DNA of 64,000 nucleotides from Cloeon dipterum (taxonomy: Eukaryota; Arthropoda; Insecta; Ephemeroptera; Baetidae), in NCBI RefSeq assembly GCF_949628265.1, contig NC_088787.1, forward strand, positions 28,262,501 to 28,326,500, in the 5' to 3' direction. How positions within the stretch are numbered: position 1 is the stretch's first letter; the number at the start of each line of letters is the position of its first letter. The notes below the pieces were generated by a model, which had not been told where the DNA came from, made no database searches, and saw nothing but the letters and a program-made list of their open reading frames with translations. The position numbers were made by a program, and so were the translations under genes. Positions 1 to 12,038 of this stretch are shown here, piece after piece.

Positions 1-1267
1 TTCAAAAGACGTATCGGCAAACAATAATTTTATACATAGTTGGTAAATCAATTAGTTATCGACAAAACAACATTCAAATTTTTAACTTTACAACAATCTC
101 CAAAAAGGTGTCTTCAACACTTTCTCATTCACACATTCAGACGGCGAAATCATGCAGTGCCAAAAAATAATCAACAAAAGTATTCAATTACTCGTTACCC
201 GCCCATAAACACTTATTTTGGGCGTAGATAAAAAATGGGAATCCCTATATAGTTACTTTGTAGCCACAGCAGGTTACTTCAATGTGACTCTTTAACCCCT
301 TGATTGTTAAAAATCATTTCACGCACCCTTATAACTTTTCTTTTGAAGACTAAATTGTTTTTCTGGCTAATGTTTTCCCCTACATCCACTTTGATGGTCA
401 GATCACGATGCAAGTAAACCACTTAATACGCAAAACAGGGCAGAGAGCAACCAAGTTTATCACGTCTTGGACAAACATTGGCTGTAAGTTGTAGCACTAT
501 AGTGTGCTTGTATCTCGAGTACACAGTGCGTCGCACTAATAGGAAATAACTCAAACAAGCTCGACGTGCAGCAGCGAGTAAGCGGCTTATCGTCCGGCAC
601 TATATACAAAGTTTATCACCCTGCTTTGCACCGAACTTATAATATGCGGAGATGCGTTTTGCACAGATCGACTTAATAAATTTTTAATTGGCTTGGAATT
701 TGCGTTTTATGACTTTTTTATGAGCTGCTGCTAGCTATCGTTCGAGGTAATAAAGACGAGGTGATCAAAGCAATGGAATTAAATAAGTTTAGCTCAAAAT
801 GAAAATAAATTGTTCAAATTTTATTGTTAAAATGCATTTGATTGGTTGATTTCTTTACTGATTTTCTTAATCAAATCATATTTTTGCTGGCTTTAAAAAA
901 CTAATTAAAAATTTACTTATATATGTCTATCTAGCTGTTCTATATTTTTTTGCAATGTTCCCAGCGGTAGCTAAGAAAAAAGACAAAAGATAAATGCTCA
1001 GGTGTAAACAGAGAGTTGTTGAAGTTGTTGTGACTTTCCTAAGAACACGAGTGAAGACTAAAAACCCTATGCGTATGTGTTCCTTCTTCTTGGAAGTGCA
1101 GCAGTAAGACGCACGCGTTTTTATCACGAGATGTGTGCTTTGATTAAAGTTGTGTCGCTTGTTTGCTTGGCAAAAGAGGCACTTGACATCAGAAAAGAAT
1201 AATATGAAAAATCCCCAACATTGTAATTTCGCATCCGCCGCCACGAATGCGCGGCAAACAAGATTTG

Positions 1268-1320
<53 letters not shown>

Positions 1321-3359
1321 TTTGCTGATGTTGAAACTCTCATGACTTTGTGCGGAACTTTCCATGAGGGAAAAATGAATTTTGCTCGATTATTTGGTAA
1401 ACAGCGATGATAATTTTATGCCTTATATATATGCTCAAAACCCTTATGTGCGTTTCCCCTGAAAAGTTCATTTTTTTACAAAACATGTCAAAAAAATGAT
1501 GTCAGAGTGAGCGTTATTAAACTTAAATTTATATTAATCATTAATTTCCAAATTTTATAGTGCTATTTTTTAAAAAAAAAATTCCATGCCAAAATTTTGT
1601 TTTTCTTGAGCCTATAATCTTAGTTGCAAGCTCTCTTACCTCCCGGTACCTTACACCATATACGCACAGGAAAACTGTTGGTGGTGCAGCTAGTTGCCGA
1701 AGGAGAAGATGGACGACGGCAACACGTCGGAAATTTTCATGCAAATTATATCCTTTTGTGATAAATTCGGGTGTGCCGGTCGGAGCCCAAGGAAATACCT
1801 CCGTGCAGGATGCTGCCAGCTGCCTTTCTTGAATTCCAGCACACGCAAGAAATTTGCAACCTTTGTGATGGAAATACGCAGCTAGGGAGACTGCAAGTAG
1901 AGACGATGATTGGAAAATCAATTTTGAGGTCACGCGGTTATTGCTCATCGTACGCTGTGTGGGACGAACAGTCAATTCTAAAGCGAAATTCAGCAAATGC
2001 ATAAATCAACTTGAAAGTTATGATCGTGAATTTATATGCGGCCAATTGAACATTAATTTAAAATTTTCAAAAATTTGAGGAAGACGATTTTGTATTTTTC
2101 AATCTATAACTACTGAACATATTTTATCACATGTTTAAAAAAACAAATGCACCCAATCTTTTCATAAATGTGAATTTCTTCTCTTTTAGTTTTATTTAAT
2201 GCGATGGTATTGTTTTGGGGAAAATACTAGATTGAATTACGGTTAATAAATTTGGAAAAGATACATATTAATCAATAAATGGAGGAAATACATTTTTTCT
2301 GACATTCATAGTATGAAAATTTAAATTACTGCACACGCGTTAATTAAAAAATATCAGAAGCCAAACAGTTTCTCTGAGTCAATATACGGTTTTTGTCCCA
2401 CTTCATATACAAGCTGGTAAAAATATAGTAATTTACATGGTACAGATAGATATCTCTGGCAAAACAAGGTTGATAGAAAATCCCTGCTGCGGTCGATTGG
2501 ATCTGTAAGACCCCAAAGCATCGAGTAGCAAACACAAATACAAAAGTAGCGCTCGAAATTTGAGGTAATTAAAACACGGTGCGGTAGCAGCGGAAAGGGA
2601 ATTCCGCGAACATGTGCGTATCCTCTGAAAAGCGCAAGCAAACTATAAATTGTGCGCGCCGCCGGCCGACGAAAGCGGCTCTCTTAGCATTTTGCCAGTC
2701 AGAAAGGCATCGCAGAGCAAACCCCCGGCTCACGTCGCACCGTGGATTTAATTAACATCACCTGGAATGAGAACTCGCTCTTTGTTTTATTGTTGGTTGA
2801 GTTTCACTGCAATTAATTTTATCTGCCAAGCAGCCACGTAATTTCATCACATGGAAGCGCTCCACGCGGTCGAAGCTGCTATATATATATATGCTTTCGT
2901 GGAAGGGTTGCGTCAAAATCTCCAATTTCAGAGTTTGTCAGATCTCTCTGTTGTTGGATTTGGACTACAAAGCCTGCTTTAAAGTGAGCCAAGATTAAAA
3001 TCTAAAAGCAGGCTCCTACAAACATCCGATTTAAAATCAAAATTCTTCAAATCCTTTAAATTAAATTAATGCTCATAACATCATCATTTTATACGTTTGC
3101 TACATGATATTTATGTTTTGTTAATTCTGAATTTGTCTAATATATATATATATAAAAAACTAAAACCAAATGTGATATACGTGGCGCAAGAGGAAACCAT
3201 GATGTACGCAATACATAATATATGTTACAGCAAAAACCCGGCTCCGATGTTTAACAGCATAGATTCCTGTTGAACAGCGCGAGAACATACTGCTCCCGAT
3301 TCCGCTAACAGGCGATTGCAACAACAAATTAAGTCAGGCTATTTATTGTACGAGACCAA
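1..3359. other. Intergenic, no gene recognised
   Basis: No reading frame here shows a recognisable domain or a convincing exon series. It is mostly AT-rich with a pure GA tract (1270-1316), short TA runs (2881-2892 and about 3140-3154), and a small perfect 10-bp inverted repeat (2971-2980 with 3005-3014, 24-nt loop). Open frames at 927-1410 exist only because GA repeats contain no stop codon. Confidence 0.6.
1270..1316. repeat. GA dinucleotide microsatellite
   Basis: An uninterrupted (AG)n tract of about 23 units read directly from the sequence. On the minus strand it translates as Leu-Ser repeats, which creates a spurious 138-residue ORF. Confidence 0.97.
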
Positions 3360-3761
3360 TTAATTTGTTTGCATCGTTCGCAAGGGCTGTTGATGCTCCA
3401 CTTGATCTATGCAAACATACAATTTTTCAATGTGCAATTGCGCAAGAATCGGTTTCGCCATAACCACATGATCGCCCATTTTCTCGCTTGACTGCAAGTG
3501 CATTTCTGTCTGCATTGCGCTGTATATATTTTTGCTTGAGTTACACACACGTAAGCGCCATACAATATTCACCACCTTGAGTGCATATTCTGCAGGAGCA
3601 ATGTTCCCATTGTCCTTGAGTATGTGCATGAATAATATATTCCGTGCACTAGTTGCACCCACTGTTGATGCAGATTCTCCTACAAAAAATATTTTGATGG
3701 AAAAAAGCTTGCAACGAGGAACGACGATTCGTGGAATTTCAGGAACATAATAATGGTGCAT
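3360..3761 (-). other. Unassigned 133-aa ORF, possible exon of an unknown secreted-protein family
   Basis: A minus-strand open frame of 133 codons that I cannot assign to a family. Within it a good splice acceptor (pyrimidine-rich run ending GTAG, near 3681) precedes a segment reading GESAST. A later segment reads NGN-x-AP, then ALKVV. A partly colinear match (GEAST, then NGN, then LKMV and AM) occurs on the same strand at 43.6-44.0 kb. If real, the coding exon would begin at that acceptor rather than at the ORF start, and a signal-peptide exon would lie upstream. An ORF this long is expected by chance a few times in 64 kb, so this is tentative. Confidence 0.2.
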
Positions 3762-4670
3762 ATTTAAGCGAAGGAACCTTTTTATTTAAAAAAAAAAGAA
3801 AAAGCCTTCTGTGTATCAACATGAAATAATAGATTTTTATAGCTTAAAGCAAATCACAATTAAAAAATTTAATCATTTGATTTAGGGAGGAATACATACA
3901 GCATATATGCATCATTGCAAGACGAGAGTTTCGAATGCCATTCGCGCGTCTACAATTTATTTCCACTCGAGTTTGTTGGCAGTGGATTCCTCTCTGCAAA
4001 CTAATTACGTGCAGCAACAAATTAAAGTATGCGCCGTCGAAGCGTTTGCTGGAAGAGCGAAAGCGCAAGACGCGCGGAAAAAAAACGAGACGGCCATAAA
4101 TCGACTCGCGTGCCATTATTTTATTGCCGCCTTCGCCAATTTGTTTTCGCTTTATTGCCAAACGCGGGCTAGATCGCGGACGACGATAGACGGGCCAAGG
4201 AAAAACGTTATTCCGCCCGACAACGCCACCGCGAAACGCTTTTCCGCAACTTAAATTCAATATTTATTTCCCCTGATTGCTTCTTGCGCGAAATTCAATG
4301 CAATATATCACTGTCCGGTCGAAAGATTTACTGATGCATGTGTTGGTATACTAAAATTTATCCTAAAAAATGCTCTTGTGCGTGCGTGTAACTTTACTGT
4401 TTCGCTTCTAGCGTGCTCGTGCGAGCATTGGTCACCTTTCTAAAATTGAAAATATCACAATTTGAAAAAATAAAACGATAAAATATTCAAAGGGTTAGTT
4501 AAATTTTTGTTGATTTAATATACTATATTTAAAAAAAGAACTGGTACAAGTTCCACACTAAGACTTCCGTCAAATAATTGTTTCAGGAGAGCATTTGGAT
4601 GACAGGGTAAAGTTTAGTCCTCTTCTTGCTGTTTGAAGAATTCATCATCATTTGTTAGCGTTGCAGACGT
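3762..4670. other. 3' flank of the GR cluster, nothing recognised
   Basis: About 0.9 kb downstream (minus-strand sense) of GR1. Open frames on both strands at 3844-4260 lie in a GC-richer stretch and resemble no known family. I see no canonical AATAAA within 150 bp of the GR1 stop codon. Confidence 0.5.
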
Positions 4671-6011
4671 TCATTTGCTAATGTAAGCCTGAAGGAGGAT
4701 GGCCATGTTGGTGGCACAAGATCCTGCCGCCTGTTCGTCGAAAAGCAATTCAGATGGTAAAATTACAATTTTAAATCAACCGGGTATTACCATAAAGAGC
4801 AGCTCTCTGTCAATGTTGAACAGACCATTTGCTGTGAAGCCGATTTTGTTCCACCTGACTTCCTCCGCGAACCAGTACACCTGCAACAAAGAGGGGCGAA
4901 AACTCCGTCGTGTAAAGCAGTAAAGCGCGGGCATAAGAGAAATGACGACGGCGCAAAACTACTCTACTTGTTCTTTTAGCGAATTGCAGACGACCTCGTT
5001 GCTCACTCGCACCAATAAAGCGGCCATTTTATTACTCTGAAATATCAGAATTGCATCTTTTACTGCACAGATCAGCCACTGTATTTTTCAAACCTCCAAA
5101 GTGAGTCTGGTGGTGCACCACACGTAGCTAAGGAGCCTCAATAAGCACGCCAGGGCCGTGATGAGTCGCACCCAGATGCTCAGTGTGACATTTTCAAGGC
5201 TGCCTTGACCGAGAAGCAGGTTGCAAATGATCTTACCGGCTTCGAACAAATTGTTCTGGATGTGGACGCTCGTGTGGATGATGTACATGAGAATAAATAC
5301 GCCAAAGTAGCCATTTGCGATATCGCAACACTCAAACACATTGCTGACCATGAAACGCAACTGGTCCAATTCGATTGGCGTCGATTTTCTTATATTTTGG
5401 TTTATTTTAGAGAACATTGCACTGGCTAGAAAAATGACGCAGTTGAATTGACTACTGATGCAAGCGTAAGTGAACGCTTTCATGTTAAACAGAGTGTATT
5501 TTAGTTTGTTAAAGGTATCTAAATCATTACTCATAAATAATAAGGCGCTGTACACGTTGAATAACATCGGGCACACGATGACAACAAAAATGCACTCGGC
5601 GTTCAAAATGAAATCTGCCTTCAATTTTAGCTGTTTACAAATATCTGCCAGATCATTCAAAACCATTGTATGCGTTTTAATGACGATGAATATAAAGTAG
5701 AAGTTTAGCATGCAATTGATGTTTGCGACCACTTTTAGCGTTGTGGCTAAATAGAAATGTGACTTGATGAAAAGATTAAATAGCTGTGCCATTTTCAGTA
5801 AATCAATGCAGTAACACATAATCAGGAAAACTGTGCTGAAAAGCTGCGCCCGCTTGCTGACAACAAATTTACCGCTATCCTTGCTTAATTTGAGAGGGAA
5901 AACACCAAAATATTTTGAAAGAGTCCAAACTGCGCTCAAGGCTCCGATGTATACCATGGTGATGACAAAACTGACACTAAAAATTTCCATTTCGTTGGTT
6001 TTTCCGTGCAT
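4671..6011 (-). CDS. Insect gustatory receptor family protein (GR1), five coding exons
   Basis: Seven-helix gustatory receptor, predicted to act as a ligand-gated channel subunit in chemosensory neuron membranes (family knowledge). Coding exons on the minus strand: 6011-5094, 5036-4968, 4880-4791 and 4730-4671; exon 1 holds most of the protein and all introns are phase 0 (57, 87 and 60 bp, GT-AG). The join gives 378 aa, the usual length for the family. Visible features are the N-terminal YFGVFPL near residues 34-40, several hydrophobic helices, an exon reading NKIGFTANGLFNID (about 341-353) matching the family's F-x-A-x-G-x-F, and a last exon with TNMAILLQ (366-373). That last motif corresponds to the GR signature TYhhhhhQF with Asn in place of Tyr. 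An alternative start is the Met at residue 8. The ligand is unknown. Confidence 0.87.
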
Positions 6012-6017
6012 AAAAGA

Positions 6018-7145
6018 TCAATACATCAAATGATGATAGTCAAAAGTTGCAAAACACGCTTTTTCTTGTGCATATAGTGCAAAATAAAACGTCGCCAAAG
6101 CCAAGAAGTTTTCCTTGACCAAGTAAATGGATTTCAAGATTAATAATAAATTTCGTACCTCCTCTTGGAAACATTCGTTGTTGTTGCTACTCAAAAGTCT
6201 GGAAAGCCCCTCTTTCAGTTTGTTTGCCTATAGTGTAGATTTCACATTAGTTTAAATTGTCATAAAATATTTTCACTGCATGATTACCGCCAAGGAGACT
6301 TTTGAGCAGTGCCAGAAGTACAGAAAAAGTTTACTTGCATCACATATTGCCCAAAACGAACTCATCAAGAGGCAGTCCAAACCCTTCCCATCAGTCAATA
6401 ATGAATACACACTGATGAGCATTAAATAAATGTCCTGTTGTAGGAGCACATTCAACGAAACCATTACAAACAAATTAATTAGACCGAAATGATCATTCAC
6501 TTTCGCAACTATAGTCACTGTGAGTTGGTACACTTTTCTTGCTTTCTCCAGATCAATAGAACATGTTGTTTGATTTTTACAGCTGTAGAGAGCTTCGTCA
6601 ATGAACTCAAAAATTTGTCTGGTGAGCCAACAAATGATGCAGAAAAAGGTGGATGTGACGCTAATGCTGAAATTTCCGTAATAGTAGCAAAAATTTTCAA
6701 AGGTAAAACTAGTTTGCAATGAAGAGAAATTAATGTAGACCACAGTTGATATTGCAAAGAGGCATGTCACAGAAATTTCAAATTTAGCTTTGGGCACGAT
6801 GGTAGCTCCACAATCTAGATAAATTGAAATTAGAGTGTTAAATAATTTTGCCAAATTCTGACTGTTCCACACAAAAATTATAAGTGAGAGGAAACAAAGC
6901 TGGTGAATGACATCAGATATTAATTGCATCACGAGCGATTCCATTCCTAACTCTTCCAAACCCATGCTAGTTGACCCACTCAATCTCTTTATCTGAGATA
7001 AATTCACACAGAACACGATGAAAACGGATACTTTGTAAAGGATTTTGCTAAAAAGTAATGTATCTGAAGCTCGACTAAAAGGGAACGTTCCAAAAGCCGG
7101 CGCAATTTTGAGGAACACATTCAGCACTCGTATTGATTGGAACAT
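6018..7145 (-). CDS. Gustatory receptor family protein (GR2), divergent or damaged C-terminus
   Basis: Second member of the tandem GR array. Exon 1 is 7145-6288 (286 aa). The ATG at 7145 is chosen over an upstream in-frame GTG because the family N-terminus (APAFGTFPF) follows directly. A 60-bp phase-0 intron leads to an exon beginning at 6227, whose first 69 bp (6227-6159, 23 codons, ANKLKEGLSR onward) match the 69-bp second exon of GR1 in size, phase and character. A good donor (GTACGA) sits at the equivalent place. No separate penultimate or last exon follows: the frame stays open through the donor to a TGA at 6018, ending FLALATFYFALYAQ plus a tail, about 355 aa in total. A variant uses an acceptor before 6113. 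The stop lies 6 bp from the GR1 start codon. It could be a functional divergent receptor or a decaying gene. Confidence 0.68.
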
Positions 7146-7261
7146 TTTACATGGGTAGTGTGTTTCCACTTAGACGGCTACGAATGAACTAACGAACTCC
7201 AGATGATAGTCAAACTGTAGGACACGTGAAATTATTGAACCACGCGTCAAAAGAAGTCAAA

Positions 7262-9215
7262 CTAATTTCCTAACGTCTTTACACTCAAGAATGATTGAAA
7301 CATGATTGCAACATTTGTTATAATCGAAGCCGCAGCCTGCAAATTGAATGAGCAACATAAATTATTTGTCAACAAAAGTGAACTTTCCACTAACGATGGC
7401 GATCATATTGACATCAATCTGAAAAACGCCGCACGCTGAGAGGCTTGTATTATTCAAGGCCGTCTCGTGAAACAGACTTATGATCTGCAATTTAAAATTA
7501 AGTCATTATAAAGTTTAAAAATAAAAATAATGTGTTATTTACGTTTTTATTTTCTATTCTGTTGCTTGGATCAAGTTCGTTGAACATTTTCCTTAATCGA
7601 AGTTCAATTTGGTCTATCTTAATTAAAATAAAGGCATTTTTTTTAGAAACATATTACATGAGAATCAGTAAAAATGTATCTACCTTTATCTTCACTTGTG
7701 TGCTTCCCAGCAAAATTGCAACCGCCCGGACACCATCATCTAGTATCCAATAAAAAGTGATCCGTTTCGCAAAACTAACCATTGAAGCTCTATCCACGCC
7801 ATGAATGATTCTGATTATAAAGAAAAAATCCAGGTGAAGATTAATATGAACAAGGACCAAATAAGTCAAATTGTAGAATCCGAAAATTTGATTTAGCAAA
7901 TTTTTCATATCGTGCAGTTCCCTCAGTCGCATCCTCAACTTTTCTATTTTAGAAGACCGTGATTCACAAATCTTAAAATATTTTAATTCGGACATCACTA
8001 AGTTGTATCCTACTTCAAGCGACCAGCAGCAAGAAACAAACTGAAGAGCAATCATAGAGAATGTTGAGTATCTTAAAAAGGTTAGAGCGGCGTTGGCAGC
8101 TTTTAGAAGTGCGTTTGAGCACATGTCACATGGCTCGTATTCGTCATTTATCAAAGAGAAATACACGTTGAAAATGTCGCTCGTTGTGTGGAGGAAAAAG
8201 TAAAACGTTGTCAGCAGTTTGCCGCGCTGAATCTACAAAGAACAAAAAAGCAGCGTGTGTAATTTCATTGAATGAGTTTAACACGTGAATATAATTTAAA
8301 GTGCTGCATGTAGAAGTCACGAGTAAATGCCATATAATATCCCAAAAGAAAAATTATTTCTGGTTTGAAATAATCATTTTCAACACCCTCTATTGGCATG
8401 GGTTCTCAGACTTGATGGAGGGGTTACTCTAGTAGTCCTATTTGTCACACCTTTATAATATTACGTAAAAATTCCTCAAATATCCTATTTTGATGGACTC
8501 AAATTTTTCGATTTTTTTAAAAATAAGATTTTTCAGAAGAGTAATAACTTTTGCTTGGATTGAGGTATATACATTGGTGTCAAAAGTTCACTATATTTGA
8601 CGCCAAACTAAGTCACCCTTAATGACCAACTTCATAGGTCAAAGGTCAAGGTCAAGTTTTAGTAAATTGTGTCTCATATTTTAGAGTAGGACTGCTAGGA
8701 CAACCCCTCCAGCAAATGTCATCTTAATCTGAGGACCCATGCCAACAGGGTGTTGATAATGTTTATTTCAAAACCTATTAATTATTAATTTTTATTACTC
8801 TTGAGTCCCTTAACTTTCAAATTAATTACGGAAAAAACGCAAATAAAAATTCATTAGGATTAAGTTTATATTGTACCTTTGTATTATTTATCTTCAAACT
8901 TTGCGCCCATTGGCAGAACAGGAGCAACTTGCGGTACTTGCCCTGCAGCAGCATCAGTGCGACGGCGGCGACGTTGGCTTGTTGCGCGGCGTAGGACACG
9001 ATACGCACGATTTCAAACGACTTGGCGTCTGACCTGATCAAGGTGGAGAACATTTTGTAAGAGACGAACAGGCTGCTGAGGCAGAGCACAATGACGCAAA
9101 AGGCTGTGTGTAAGAGGGAGTTTCTCGAGATGAGCAGAGCGCCAGACCTGCCGCGGCTTAAGGGCATTACGCCCAGAATCCGCGACAACGCAAAAATCGG
9201 GCCTTCCAAGAGCAT
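7262..9215 (-). CDS. Insect gustatory receptor family protein (GR3), five coding exons
   Basis: Third GR gene, same strand. Coding exons: 9215-8877, 8232-7684, 7617-7543, 7484-7395 and 7336-7262. All junctions are phase 0 with GT-AG ends, giving 375 aa. Exon 1 carries the N-terminal ILGVMPLSRG segment. Exon 2 holds the middle helices and intracellular loops. Exon 4 (30 codons, exactly the size of the matching GR1 exon) contains LSACGVFQID (about 336-345). The last exon has TNVAIMFQSF (358-367), the GR signature TYhhhhhQF with Asn for Tyr. Exon structure matches GR1 except for an additional early intron of 644 bp, which contains an inverted-repeat element. This points to tandem duplication followed by strong divergence. 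Ligand unknown. Confidence 0.87.
8362..8775. mobile_element. Non-autonomous inverted-repeat element (MITE) in GR3 intron 1
   Basis: The two ends are long imperfect terminal inverted repeats. The left arm starts GGTTTGAAATAA and continues through CAACACCCT, TTGGCATGGG and TGGAGGGGTT. The right arm is the same series on the opposite strand, ending TTCAAAACC. Each arm is about 80-100 bp and total length is 414 bp. There is no coding potential. I could not define a target-site duplication, so the exact ends and superfamily are open. Confidence 0.8.
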
Positions 9216-10005
9216 TCAAAAGTAGCCTGCTAGGTTTGACACACGCACACATACACACAAGCCTTCTTTTGCTATCAAATATTGCTTTTCATCTTTCATG
9301 GGGTAATGATGGTAATCGGCGAGTCTTTAAGTCTTGCTTAACAGCTTGGCCGGAATCGATCACGCATAATAATCACCAATGACGCAACTTTTACTTAGAA
9401 CACAGTCAAATATTCAAAATTGTAGGACAAATAAAATTGGTACCAATTTCTGTTGAATTTTTAAATGAAATGAATGAATTTATTCAACGCAGCCATGCCT
9501 GCGACACTACTAATCCTACAATCATTTCTATCAAGTTTCACAACTCGCAAATTGAATGGATTTGTAAATGGTCTTATATTTATATTGATCCAGTCGTAAG
9601 TTCTTAATTTATGAACAAAATTTCGAAAATTTCAGTTATTCATTAAATAAGAGTGGCATTAAAGCTGGAATAATTAATGGTTTTGTTAAATTTTAACATG
9701 TTTTCCATATTATTAAGCACAAGCACAATTTGTCTCATAACATTATAATAATTTTGTTACATTTTATCAATATTATTGACACTCTCGCATTATTATCAGG
9801 CTTGCATCTCTGAAAAAATTGTAAATTCAGTTATTGTTATTACTCAGCGAAAATTCCGAGTGCAGTAAACATAATCAATATTAAAATGCCTTATTGTTAG
9901 CTAACTTGTAGCTTTACTTCTTGTCATGAGGCGCAGACGTTACTGCCAGTCGCTACGCGCATGTGCTTACATTATATTCATTGTATCTCCACCGTATGAG
10001 CATGG
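9216..10005. other. Intergenic between GR3 and the tRNA gene
   Basis: AT-rich; contains a short CA-rich run (9240-9259) just upstream of GR3. No exon, RNA gene or repeat recognised. Confidence 0.6.
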
Positions 10006-10077
10006 TCCGGTATGGTCTAGTGGCTAGGATACCTGGCTCTCACCCAGGAGGCTCGGGTTCGATTCCCGGTACCGGAA
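10006..10077 (+). tRNA. tRNA-Glu (anticodon CTC)
   Basis: A complete 72-nt cloverleaf. The acceptor stem pairs TCCGGTA with TACCGGA. The D-arm contains GGTCTAGTGGCTAGGAT (A box). The anticodon stem CCTGG/CCAGG encloses a CTCTCAC loop with anticodon CTC. The T-arm carries the B box GGTTCGATTCC. There is no intron and CCA is not encoded, as expected for a eukaryotic nuclear tRNA. It decodes GAG. Confidence 0.97.
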
Positions 10078-10078
10078 T

Positions 10079-10096
10079 CTTTTTTCTCTTTTTGAT
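10079..10096 (+). terminator. Pol III terminator of tRNA-Glu
   Basis: A T-rich tract containing runs of six and five Ts begins two bases after the tRNA 3' end, the standard RNA polymerase III stop signal. Confidence 0.85.
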
Positions 10097-11624
10097 TCGA
10101 TACAATATTACTTGTATTCTTAATTTATTGTATTGTATTCTTAATTTTTGTAAGATAAATCAAATGGTGGCGCAAACTCGGTAAGGAATTTTTAATCGTT
10201 TTCATGCATTAAATTGAGGCCATCTCACAATCGCAAGCTATTCTTTTTTATAATGTATAAAATCTTATTTTTTAATTTGTAAATTAATTTAATAAAATAA
10301 AATAATTAAGGTCAAGTAACATAATAATTTACAGAGCTCAATACCTAAAATTAGAGGTCTTACTTAGCCAGGCGGCAAATTTTGGTTGAATTTAACCTAA
10401 ATGCACAATGCACCAGCGCCACCGGTCAAAATTACGAAAAAAAATCAAAGTGTCCGAGAAAAAATGGCATCTTCTGGCCCTTCAGACCGTCAAGCACCAT
10501 TTAACTTCACTTTTGAAAATGTGCCAACCACTGGCAAAAAAAAAAAAATGCTCAAAGCCGCCTCCGCCGGGCAAAAATTCAACTGCAGGCCGTTCAACCG
10601 GACACCGACTAAAATTATGCGGCTGAGTGAGACCTCTAGTTAAAATGCATATTTATGTATTGTTCGTATTGTTTAATGCTGTTCAGTTAAGCTGACCAAT
10701 GCGTATTAAGCCCCCGCAGCTGCAATAGGGTTATCTTTTTCATTAAAATCATTAAAATTATTAAATTTCCTCTATCCAAAATTTATAGAGTTGTTCTTTT
10801 TTACCACATAACATTTTTTTGCCTCATTAATAAATCTTGCTTCGTAGAACTCAGCAAAAAAGTGCGAATGGTTAAAGACGATTCCGGCTCATTAATTAAT
10901 TAAATGGGTCATCGCCGCTCGGTCCCTGGGCGACCGTTTCTCGCCTGCTTTGCCAGCACTCGGCGCGCCCGTCTGCGCTCGAAGCAAAAAGGTCTCATTC
11001 GCATCGTCGTGTGGCCATTGTGCACATTATTTCGCGGCGCGAGTGTGACGGTCTCATACACACACACAAGGAGAGAACGAGAACACACAGCGCAGCAAGT
11101 AGTAGAGCTCGGTACGGCCGTCTTGCTTGTTATTTGCATGGAGATCCATTACCACGGGCGCAATAACAATAGCAATAACCATCGTGCGCACCCTGCTGCA
11201 TGCCACGCGTGTCTATGTACTCATGTAGCAACACTACATATGTGGCACAAACTGTGTACACATGCAACTAGCAGTATAGCCAGCGAAAAATGTATAACTG
11301 CGCAGGGAACCCCAGTATGCAGTAGGCTCCAGGAAATGAAAACCAAAATCCAGGCCAAGGGTTAAATTGAGAAGTAGATTACTGTGTAACCTCCCCATAA
11401 AGTATGGTGGGATTTCAGACAAGAGAAAGCGGGTGCAAACGTGAATTTTATTCTATAGATGACGTCGAAACTGGTCGATATTTAAATCGATGAAATTAAA
11501 ACAAAGAGAATGAAGCCTGGTTTTAATTTTTTCTTAACATGAATTTTATGTTTGGATAATATGTAAAGTAATGGCGGAAGTGTAGTCGACCTAAAGACGA
11601 ATATATGGCAGAATATGAAAACGG

Positions 11625-12038
11625 GTGCGTATAACTCGCATTGCAATTTGCAATGCACCCCTTTGGATTTCGAAGGAATGCGAGGGCAGTCCGTCTCGTC
11701 AGATTGCACCTGTGAATCAATTTTACGGGACAAAAAATATCGAGTGTATGGACTTTCCTTACAAGTTAATTTCTTTCTTATCTCTCACAATTCTTGTTTT
11801 ACTTATTGTGAGCACTGTAATTTCAGTAGGCAACATTATATTGGATAAAATAAAAAATGTGTCAAGTGTAATAATTACTTGTAGGCAAGATACCATGGAA
11901 TTTGAGCATGATGCACGTGAAACCCTTGTAAGCCTTTTTAATTTGCTCTTAATCATTGAAAATAATAAAATAGTTAACATTTATCTCTCAGTATCTGCGT
12001 TGCAAATAATTAATAATTTTGCACATAAAATTAAATGA
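11625..12038 (+). other. Unassigned 137-aa ORF with one hydrophobic segment
   Basis: An open frame whose central part (SFLSLTILVLLIVSTVISVG) would form a membrane helix, followed by an amphipathic tail rich in Ile, Leu and Asn. It lacks the GR C-terminal motif and has no Kozak or exon support. It may be a degenerate membrane-protein exon or chance; its length is within chance expectation for this window. Confidence 0.15.

Noticed and set aside
927..1410. 138-aa minus-strand and 86-aa plus-strand ORFs
   Set aside because: Both owe their length to the GA microsatellite, which lacks stops in every frame; the rest is not protein-like.
7146..7169. Upstream in-frame start for GR2
   Set aside because: The extension begins at GTG, not ATG; the ATG at 7145 gives a normal family N-terminus.
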